From Ectothiorhodospiraceae bacterium (GTDB lineage Bacteria > Pseudomonadota > Gammaproteobacteria > Nitrococcales > Aquisalimonadaceae): a DNA stretch of 64,000 nt. The position numbers were made by a program, and so were the translations under genes. Within the stretch, counting starts at the first letter, position 1. The number at the start of each line of letters is the position of its first letter. The stretch spans positions 106,402 through 170,401 of the forward strand of contig JAFIFU010000002.1 of assembly GCA_020831885.1 (NCBI GenBank), in the 5' to 3' direction. The notes beneath the pieces are model-generated. The model was not told where the DNA came from. It searched no databases and saw only the letters and a program-made list of their open reading frames with translations. This document shows, piece by piece, positions 57,047 to 64,000 of the stretch.

Positions 57047-57067
57047 GGTCTATGGATGCCATAGACC
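57047..57067. terminator. Hairpin between crotonase and cfa-like genes
   Basis: GGTCTATGG-ATG-CCATAGACC perfect 9-bp arms; TTCAGGCCTGAA palindrome follows at 57083. Confidence 0.4.
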
Positions 57068-57186
57068 GTACAAGGTTCCTGTTTCAGGCCTGAACGTCTA
57101 AGGTGTTAATGGAGGAGGCCCGCGACCCGGCCGCCAGGGGTCGTGCGGGCATAAGAAAAACGGGAACACAGCGTCTGGAGGTTGTG

Positions 57187-58344
57187 ATGAGCGATCGTTC
57201 AGCGACACGGCCAGGGGCCGCGCAGTCGGAGATCGAGATCAGCGGAATCATCCACGAACTGCTGAACAAGGCCGACATCCGGGTTGGAGGTGACCGGCCT
57301 TGGGACATCCAGATCCACGACCCCAGCGTGGCCGAACGCGCCATGGCCTATGGCAATCTGGGCCTCGGCGAATCCTACATGGAAGGGCAGTGGGACGTTG
57401 AACGGCTGGATGAGTTCTTTTACCGGCTGATCCGCAACCGGGTTCACGACCAGGTCCAGCCGTTCCGGCTGATCTTCCATTCGCTCCGCGCCCGGCTACT
57501 CAACCTGCAGACGGCACGCCGTTCCTGGCAGGTGGGTGAAGCCCATTACGACCTGGGCAACGACTTCTACCAGGCCATGCTGGACAAGCGCATGACCTAC
57601 ACCTGCGGCTACTGGGCCCGGGCGGAGAATCTGGACCAGGCACAGGAGGACAAGCTGGACCTGATCTGCCGCAAGCTGGATCTCAAGCCCGGAATGCGGG
57701 TACTGGACATCGGCTGTGGCTGGGGCAGCTTCATGGGCTTCGCCGCCGAGCACTACGGTGTCGAGTGCGTCGGCGTGACGATTTCCCGCGAACAGGCCGC
57801 CCTGGGGGAATCACTCTGCGCCGGTCTGCCGGTGGAATTCCGGCTGCAGGACTATCGGGAACTGGACGAACAGTTCGACCGCGTCGTCAGCGTCGGCATG
57901 TTCGAGCACGTGGGGCGTAAGAATCACCGGGCCTTCATGGAAACCGCGCATCGCTGCCTCAAGGAGGACGGTCTGCTGCTGCTGCACACCATCGGCAAGA
58001 ACGTCCGCAGTAGCACGCCGGACCCCTGGCTCGACAAGTACATCTTTCCCAACGGCGACCTTCCGGCGCTGGGGCAGATCAGCGATACCAGCGAGGACCT
58101 GTTCGTGATCGAGGACGTCCACAACTTCGGCGCGGATTACGACCGTACACTGATGGCCTGGCATGGGAATTTCGAGCAGGCCTGGCCGCATTTCCGCGAT
58201 CGGTATGGCGAACGCTTTCACCGTATGTGGCGCTACTACCTGTTGAGCTGCGCCGGCGCCTTCCGGGCCCGTTCCATCCAGCTCTGGCAATTCGTGATGG
58301 CACCACACGGCCTGGTCCGCGGCTACCGGCGGCCGGCATTCTGA
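57187..58344 (+). CDS. cfa: Cyclopropane-fatty-acyl-phospholipid synthase
   Basis: EAHYDLGNDFYQAMLDKRMTYTCGYWARAENLDQAQEDKLDLICRKLDLKPGMRVLDIGCGWG; GMFEHVGRKNHRAFM. Confidence 0.95.
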   Translation: MSDRSATRPGAAQSEIEISGIIHELLNKADIRVGGDRPWDIQIHDPSVAERAMAYGNLGLGESYMEGQWDVERLDEFFYRLIRNRVHDQVQPFRLIFHSLRARLLNLQTARRSWQVGEAHYDLGNDFYQAMLDKRMTYTCGYWARAENLDQAQEDKLDLICRKLDLKPGMRVLDIGCGWGSFMGFAAEHYGVECVGVTISREQAALGESLCAGLPVEFRLQDYRELDEQFDRVVSVGMFEHVGRKNHRAFMETAHRCLKEDGLLLLHTIGKNVRSSTPDPWLDKYIFPNGDLPALGQISDTSEDLFVIEDVHNFGADYDRTLMAWHGNFEQAWPHFRDRYGERFHRMWRYYLLSCAGAFRARSIQLWQFVMAPHGLVRGYRRPAF

Positions 58345-58414
58345 GCCGGCTCCGCCCGCCCGTGATCCGCCGGGGGGCTGGGGGCGGCTGTCGCTGCCTG
58401 TCCTCCGGTGGCGC

Positions 58415-58855
58415 TCACCAGGTGCCCGTGTTCTCCATGGAGGCCCAGGGTTCCTCCGGGGGCAAGGGTTCGCCCTTCTGCAGCAGCTCGATGGAAATCC
58501 CGTCGGGTGACCGAATGAAGGCCATGTAGCCGTCGCGGGGAGGACGATTGATGGTGATGCCCGCATCCATCAGCCGCCGGCAGAGGGCGTAAATGTCGTC
58601 CACCCGATAGGCCAGATGACCGAAATTGCGGCCGCCGGTGTACACTTCCGGATCCCAGTTCCAGGTCAGTTCCACCATCGGAGCCTTATCCCCGCGGGCC
58701 CGCTCGACATCGTCGGGCGCCGCCAGAAACACCAGCGTAAACCGGCCTTTCTCGCTTTCCTTGCGGCTGATCTCGACCAGTCCGAGGTGGGTACAGAAGA
58801 ATTCCAGTGACGCCTCCAGGTCACTGACGCGGATCATGGTATGCAGGTACTGCAT
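58415..58855 (-). CDS. VOC family / lactoylglutathione lyase-like protein
   Basis: [76 protein letters not shown]. Confidence 0.9.
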   Translation of the reverse strand: MQYLHTMIRVSDLEASLEFFCTHLGLVEISRKESEKGRFTLVFLAAPDDVERARGDKAPMVELTWNWDPEVYTGGRNFGHLAYRVDDIYALCRRLMDAGITINRPPRDGYMAFIRSPDGISIELLQKGEPLPPEEPWASMENTGTW

Positions 58856-58925
58856 GCGTGCATCTCCTGGCTGTCCGGGGCATGAGTGCAGTCGTCACAA
58901 TCAACGACAACGTTGGGGAAACCAC

Positions 58926-59690
58926 ATGATGGACAAGCGCGTCTACATTGTCACCGGCTCGTCTGCCGGAATCGGCCGGGCCTGCGCCGAGCGCCTCGCC
59001 GGCGAAGGGCACCGGGTCGTGATCAACTATGCCAAACGCGAGCGGGAGGCACAGGAGGTGGCTGACCGCTGCCGCACCGCCGGCGGCGAGGCCATTGTGG
59101 TCCAGGCGGATGTGGCCTCCGACGCCGACTGCCAGCGCCTGGCGGAGGCCGCCACCGAGGCCTGGGGCCGGATCGACGGCTTGGTGAACAACGCCGGCAC
59201 CACCCAGTTCGCCGCACACCACGATCTGGACGCCTTGCAGGCGGAGGACTTCCAGCGGATCTACGGCGTCAACGTGATCGGCGCCTATCAGATGATCCGG
59301 GCCGTGGCCCCCGCCATGCAGGCCCACGGCAAGGGGGCCGTGGTGAACATCTCGTCCATCGCCGGTGTCCGCGGCGTCGGGTCGTCGGTGGCCTATGCGG
59401 CGTCCAAGGGTGCGCTGAATACCATGACCCTCGCCCTGGCGCGCGCCCTGGGCCCCGCCATCCGGGTCAACGCGGTGTGCCCCGGATTCGTCGAAACCGG
59501 GTGGCTCAAGGCAGGACTCGGGGAGCGCTACGAACAACGACGCGCGGCCTACGCGGAATCGGCGCCGCTCAAAGACACGGTGACGCCCGAGGACGTGGCT
59601 GAAACCGCGAGCTGGTTGCTGTTGCACGCCACAAAGACGACGGGTGAGTTGATCCTGGTGGACGGCGGCAAGCACCTGGGAATGATCTGA
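58926..59690 (+). CDS. SDR family oxidoreductase
   Basis: VYIVTGSSAGIGRACAERLAGEG, GLVNNAGTTQF, VAYAASKGALNTMT, VCPGFVETGW. Confidence 0.95.
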   Translation: MMDKRVYIVTGSSAGIGRACAERLAGEGHRVVINYAKREREAQEVADRCRTAGGEAIVVQADVASDADCQRLAEAATEAWGRIDGLVNNAGTTQFAAHHDLDALQAEDFQRIYGVNVIGAYQMIRAVAPAMQAHGKGAVVNISSIAGVRGVGSSVAYAASKGALNTMTLALARALGPAIRVNAVCPGFVETGWLKAGLGERYEQRRAAYAESAPLKDTVTPEDVAETASWLLLHATKTTGELILVDGGKHLGMI

Positions 59691-59699
59691 GTGCGGCCA

Positions 59700-59743
59700 G
59701 GGGGGGGGGGGGGGGGCGGGCGCGCCCCCCCCCCCGCGCCCGC
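59700..59743. other. Extreme G/C homopolymer tract with hairpin
   Basis: G17 (59700-59716) then CGGGCGCG, C11 (59725-59735), GCGCCCGC; 9-bp stem 59716-59724/59735-59743. Confidence 0.9.
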
Positions 59744-59767
59744 TGGTATTCGGAGCGTGCCAGCCCC

Positions 59768-60415
59768 TCAGGGTTCCAGCAGATTCCCCCCGCCACGCCG
59801 GTGCCAGTCCAGCACCAGATTCCCCAGCATGGTCTCGATACGCTGCATGGCCGGCGACTTCCGGCTGGGCCCGGTCATGACCAACTGGGCCCCCATGGTT
59901 GCCACATACAGAAGCAGCGAGAGATCATCCGCCCCACGGGGATTCTCCACGATACGCTCCAGGATCATCTGGTTCTGGGCGATCCGGGCCTGATCGATCT
60001 CCGCCACGATATCCGCCGCCAGTGGATCCTTGCGGGCATAGTCTCTCACCGCAAGCTCTATCCGCATGCGCCGCACGTTGTGGGTCCCCTCGCTGAGCAA
60101 CCGGTGCAGGATCCGTCGCGTCTCCGATTCCACATCGGTGTCGCTGGGCAGCCATGCCTTCAGATCGCTCAACCGCCGTTCCCGCCATCGCTGCAGGAAA
60201 CTGACCACCAGATCCTGATGATCGCGGAAATGCCAGTAGAAGCTTCCCCGGGTCACCCCGAGCTTCTTTGCCAGGTTCAACACCCGTACGTTGTCGAAAC
60301 CGCCCTCCTCGATAGCGGTAGCCGCAGCATCCAGCCAGGCATCCCGGCTGAGCTGTTCCTTCTCCTTTGCCGCCCGGCGGCCGTTTCCGCGGGCGGCGTC
60401 GTCGTTGGCCGTCAA
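59768..60415 (-). CDS. TetR/AcrR family transcriptional regulator
   Basis: LSRDAWLDAAATAIEEGGFDNVRVLNLAKKLGVTRGSFYWHFRDHQDLVVSFL HTH. Confidence 0.95.
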   Translation of the reverse strand: MTANDDAARGNGRRAAKEKEQLSRDAWLDAAATAIEEGGFDNVRVLNLAKKLGVTRGSFYWHFRDHQDLVVSFLQRWRERRLSDLKAWLPSDTDVESETRRILHRLLSEGTHNVRRMRIELAVRDYARKDPLAADIVAEIDQARIAQNQMILERIVENPRGADDLSLLLYVATMGAQLVMTGPSRKSPAMQRIETMLGNLVLDWHRRGGGNLLEP

Positions 60416-60471
60416 AAGCGTCTCCCGTGTATTGACGAACGTGCAGACAATGCACTAGTGTTTGGACCACC

Positions 60472-60485
60472 ATACACGACTGTAT
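60472..60485. promoter_or_regulatory. Candidate TetR-family operator
   Basis: ATACA-CGAC-TGTAT inverted repeat in the divergent region between the TetR gene and the fadB-like gene. Confidence 0.45.
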
Positions 60486-60623
60486 TGTTACAGATGAGCC
60501 GGCAGGAACTCAAAGCGGTTCATCGTTGCCGACCGGTCAACAGACAACAACAAGAAATCGCGTTGCAGGCAAGCACCACACATTCAAGACGTGGTTAATA
60601 CGCAAAGTCAGTTAGGAGACGAC

Positions 60624-62717
60624 ATGAGTACAGCCCATTACGAGTTGCACGGCGGGGTGGCCGTGATCCGCCTGGACAACCCCCCGGTCAACGGCCTGGG
60701 CCACGCGCTGCGACAAGGCATCGTGAACGGGATCCAGCAGGCCGAGCATGACGACAAGGTCAGCGCCATTGTCGTTATCGGCTCGGAAACGGCCTTCTCC
60801 GGTGGAGCCGACATCACCGAGTTCGGCACCCCGAAGATGACCGCCGAACCGAATCTGCGCACCGTCATCAACGTGGTGGAAACCAGCAGCAAGCCGGTGG
60901 TGGCCGCCATTGCCGGCACCTGCATGGGTGGCGGGCTGGAACTGGCCATGGGCTGCCATTTCCGCGTGGCCGACCCCAAGGCGCAGGTGGCTCTGCCAGA
61001 AGTCAGGCTGGGCCTGCTTCCCGGCGCCGGCGGCACACAGCGTTTGCCCCGCGCCATCGGCATCGAGGGCGCGACCAACCTCATCGTCTCCGGTCAGACG
61101 GTACCGGCTGGGATGTTCATGGGCAGTCAACTGTTCGACGAGTTTGTACAGGATGGCGACCTGCTGGCGGCAGCCACCGCCTTCGCCGAGAACATCGTTA
61201 AAAAAAACAATCCGTTAAAGCGTATTCGCGACATGCCAGTTGAGCATGCAAAGTCGGAAGCCTTCTTCATGTTCGCCCGCAACATGGTGGGCGCCATCGC
61301 GAAGAACTACCCTGCCCCGTTGAAATGCCTGGATGCAGTGAAAGCGTCCGTGGAAAAGCCCTTTGATCAGGGCCTGGAGATCGAGCGGCAGTTGTTCGCC
61401 GAATTGATGCAGACCCCCGAGTCTTCGGCCCTGCGCCACGCTTTCTTCGCCGACCGCGCCACCTCCAAGATCTCCGACGTGCCCCCGGACACCTCCACCC
61501 GTGAAATCAGCAAGGTGGGCGTGATCGGCGCCGGCACCATGGGTACGGGCATCAGCATCAACTTCCTCAACGCCGGCATTCCCGTAGTGCTGCTGGAGAC
61601 GAAGCAGGAGGCCCTGGATCGCGGCCTGGAGAACATCCGCAAGGTTTACGAAGGCCGGGTGAAAAAGGGCAAGATGACCGAGGACGAGGCGAACAAGCGT
61701 TTCGCGCTCGTGCGGCCCACACTGAGCTATGAGGACTTTGCCGACGTGGACCTGGTGATCGAGGCCGTGTTCGAGGACATGGGCGTCAAGGAACAGGTGT
61801 TCGGCAAGCTGGACGACGTCTGCAAGCCCGGGGCCATCCTGGCCAGCAATACCTCCACGCTGGACCTGAACCGCATCGCCGCCGCCACCCGGCGGCCGGA
61901 AGACGTGATCGGGCTGCATTTCTTCAGCCCGGCCAATGTGATGAAGCTGCTGGAAGTGGTGCGTGGTGAGAAGACCGCCAAAGACGTGCTGGCCACGGCC
62001 ATGAAGCTGGCCCGAAAGATAAAAAAAACAGCCGTTATTTCTGGTGTTTGCGACGGATTTATCGGAAACCGCATGATCGGCCGCTACCAGACCCAGGCCC
62101 TGCTCATGCTGGAGGAAGGCGCCAGTCCGCAGCAGATCGACAAGGCCATCGAGACATTCGGCTTCGTCATGGGCCCGCTGCGCATGGCCGACCTGGCCGG
62201 CGGCGACATCGGCTGGGCCATCCGGAAGCGTCACTACGAAGAGAAGCCGGACATGAAGCGGTTGGTGATCGCGGATCGCCTGTGTGAGATGGGGCGCTTT
62301 GGTCAGAAAACCGGTGCGGGCTTCTACCGCTACGAACCGGGCCGGCGCGATGCGCTGCACGACCCGGAAGTGGACAAGGTCATCGAGGAATGCCGCGAGG
62401 AAGCCGGGATCACCCCGCGCAGGATCAGCGACAAGGAGATCGTCGAGCGCTGCGTGTACGCCCTGGTGAACGAGGGCGCGCGCATCCTGGAGGAAGGCAT
62501 CGCCCAGCGCGCCTCCGACATCGACATGGTGTACCTCACTGGCTACGGGTTCCCGCTATTCCGCGGCGGTCCCATGTTCTATGCCGACCAGGTCGGACTG
62601 ATCAACGTCATGCGCGCCATGGAACAGTTCGCGAAAAACCCCATGGCCGACCCCGGCTTCTGGGAGCCGGCACCGCTACTGGCCAGGCTTGCCGGCGAAG
62701 GCGGGACGTTCAACTGA
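60624..62717 (+). CDS. 3-hydroxyacyl-CoA dehydrogenase/enoyl-CoA hydratase multifunctional protein (FadB/FadJ-like)
   Basis: Crotonase N-terminus (GGVAVIRLDNPPVNGLGHALRQGI, GGADITEFG) and HAD domain (VGVIGAGTMGTGISINFLNAGIPVVLLE). Confidence 0.95.
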   Translation: MSTAHYELHGGVAVIRLDNPPVNGLGHALRQGIVNGIQQAEHDDKVSAIVVIGSETAFSGGADITEFGTPKMTAEPNLRTVINVVETSSKPVVAAIAGTCMGGGLELAMGCHFRVADPKAQVALPEVRLGLLPGAGGTQRLPRAIGIEGATNLIVSGQTVPAGMFMGSQLFDEFVQDGDLLAAATAFAENIVKKNNPLKRIRDMPVEHAKSEAFFMFARNMVGAIAKNYPAPLKCLDAVKASVEKPFDQGLEIERQLFAELMQTPESSALRHAFFADRATSKISDVPPDTSTREISKVGVIGAGTMGTGISINFLNAGIPVVLLETKQEALDRGLENIRKVYEGRVKKGKMTEDEANKRFALVRPTLSYEDFADVDLVIEAVFEDMGVKEQVFGKLDDVCKPGAILASNTSTLDLNRIAAATRRPEDVIGLHFFSPANVMKLLEVVRGEKTAKDVLATAMKLARKIKKTAVISGVCDGFIGNRMIGRYQTQALLMLEEGASPQQIDKAIETFGFVMGPLRMADLAGGDIGWAIRKRHYEEKPDMKRLVIADRLCEMGRFGQKTGAGFYRYEPGRRDALHDPEVDKVIEECREEAGITPRRISDKEIVERCVYALVNEGARILEEGIAQRASDIDMVYLTGYGFPLFRGGPMFYADQVGLINVMRAMEQFAKNPMADPGFWEPAPLLARLAGEGGTFN

Positions 62718-62786
62718 TCGCGGACCCGCGCAGACACCCGACATTTCGACGGGGCGACGCATGCGTCCCATCGACAGGAGACTGAC

Positions 62787-63965
62787 ATGACCGACGTAGT
62801 GATCGTATCCACCGCCCGCACGCCACTGGCGAAATCCTGGCGCGGCGGCTTCAACATGACCCACAGCGCCACGCTGGCCGGCCATGCCATCAAGCACGCT
62901 GTGGAGCGTGCCGGCGTGGACGGCGGGGAAATCGACGACGTGATCATGGGCTGCGCCCTTCCCGAAGGCTCGGCCGGCAATGACGTGGCCCGCATGGCTG
63001 CCATCCGCGCCGGGCTGCCGGTGAGCGTTGCCGGGGTGACCGTCAACCGCTTTTGCTCATCCGGCCTGCAGGCCATTGCCATGGCGGCCCAGCACATCAT
63101 CGTGGACAAGGCACCGATCATGGTGGCCGGTGGCGTGGAGTCCATCTCCACCGTGCAGGCCAATCTGAACATGAACTACATCCAGGAGGAATGGCTGGCG
63201 AAGAACAAGCCGGCGCTGTACTGGAGCATGCTGCAGACCGCGGAGACGGTGGCCAGGCGCTACAACATCCCCAAGGACGCCCAGGACGAATACGGGGTGC
63301 GCAGCCAACAGCGCGCCGCAGCGGCGCGTGAGGCCGGCAGGTTCAAGGACGAAATCGTTCCCATGACCACCATCATGGGCACAACGGACAAGGCCACCGG
63401 CGCGCTGGGCACCAGGGAAGTCACCGTCTCCGAGGATGAGGGCATCCGCCCGGACACCACGCTTGAGGCGGTGCAGAAGATCCGCACCGCCATGCCCGAT
63501 GGCGTGATCACGGCCGGCAACGCCAGCCAGTTTTCCGACGGCGCCTCCGCCTGCGTGCTGATGAGCAGCAGGGAAGCGGAGAAACGCAACCTGGAACCGC
63601 TGGGCATCTTCCGTGGATTCGCCGTGGCGGGCTGTGAGCCCGACGAAATGGGCATCGGCCCGGTCTATGCCGTGCCCAAGCTGCTGAAGCGGCATGGCCT
63701 GGGCGTGGAGGACATCGATCTGTGGGAGCTGAACGAAGCCTTCGCGGTGCAGGTGCTGTACTGCCGGGACAAACTCGGCATTCCCGATGACAAACTGAAC
63801 GTCAACGGCGGCGCCATCGCCTTGGGACACCCCTACGGCGTATCCGGCGCGCGGCTGGCGGGTCACGCACTGATCGAAGGCAGGCGCCGGGGTGCCAAGT
63901 ACGTGGTGGTGACCATGTGCGTGGGCACCGGCATGGGCGCCGCCGGACTGTTCGAGGTGCTGTAA
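62787..63965 (+). CDS. Acetyl-CoA acyltransferase (thiolase)
   Basis: 392 aa; [86 protein letters not shown]. Confidence 0.96.
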   Translation: MTDVVIVSTARTPLAKSWRGGFNMTHSATLAGHAIKHAVERAGVDGGEIDDVIMGCALPEGSAGNDVARMAAIRAGLPVSVAGVTVNRFCSSGLQAIAMAAQHIIVDKAPIMVAGGVESISTVQANLNMNYIQEEWLAKNKPALYWSMLQTAETVARRYNIPKDAQDEYGVRSQQRAAAAREAGRFKDEIVPMTTIMGTTDKATGALGTREVTVSEDEGIRPDTTLEAVQKIRTAMPDGVITAGNASQFSDGASACVLMSSREAEKRNLEPLGIFRGFAVAGCEPDEMGIGPVYAVPKLLKRHGLGVEDIDLWELNEAFAVQVLYCRDKLGIPDDKLNVNGGAIALGHPYGVSGARLAGHALIEGRRRGAKYVVVTMCVGTGMGAAGLFEVL

Positions 63966-64000
63966 CCACCCCAGCGGGGGGGCCGCCGCCGCCGGCGGTC

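Noticed and set aside
61198-61221. Programmed -1 frameshift in the fadB-like gene
   Set aside because: The zero-frame ORF is full length with conserved domains on both sides, and no clear downstream stimulatory structure was established; kept only as an atypical-composition note.
63966-64000. G/C-rich tail at the window end as a terminator
   Set aside because: The sequence is cut by the window edge, so the structure cannot be assessed.

Overview
This 64 kb window is a GC-rich gammaproteobacterial chromosome segment. The left part is the conserved rseP-dxr-cdsA-uppS-frr-pyrH-tsf-rpsB block (minus strand), then map-glnD-dapC-dapD-arsC/spx-like-dapE (plus strand). The rest is mostly housekeeping and metabolic genes: tmcA, trmO, a penicillin acylase family protein, glcB, lhr, a DUF3141 protein, transporters, a PadR locus, paired half-permeases, a TAXI-TRAP cluster, dacB, hrpB, cfa, and a TetR-flanked beta-oxidation operon. 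Product calls are from reading the supplied translations; no database search was run. The signal I find most interesting is a family of palindromic repeats. Three composite copies (22857-23008, 34865-35041, 41530-41802) have long terminal inverted arms that co-vary within each copy. Each carries a core hairpin/pseudoknot-like module around an invariant 14-mer, GCCATTGCCTGCGA. The largest copy has two core modules in opposite orientation, and the other two look like different internal deletion derivatives of it. Single-arm 'solo' copies lie exactly on the TAG stop codons of lhr and an SseB-like gene, and possibly an MFS gene. Two composite copies seem to supply the start codon region of the adjacent gene. 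Other items include candidate PadR and TetR operators, an rpsB leader with a terminator-like hairpin, a G17/C11 tract, and tandem half-permeases.
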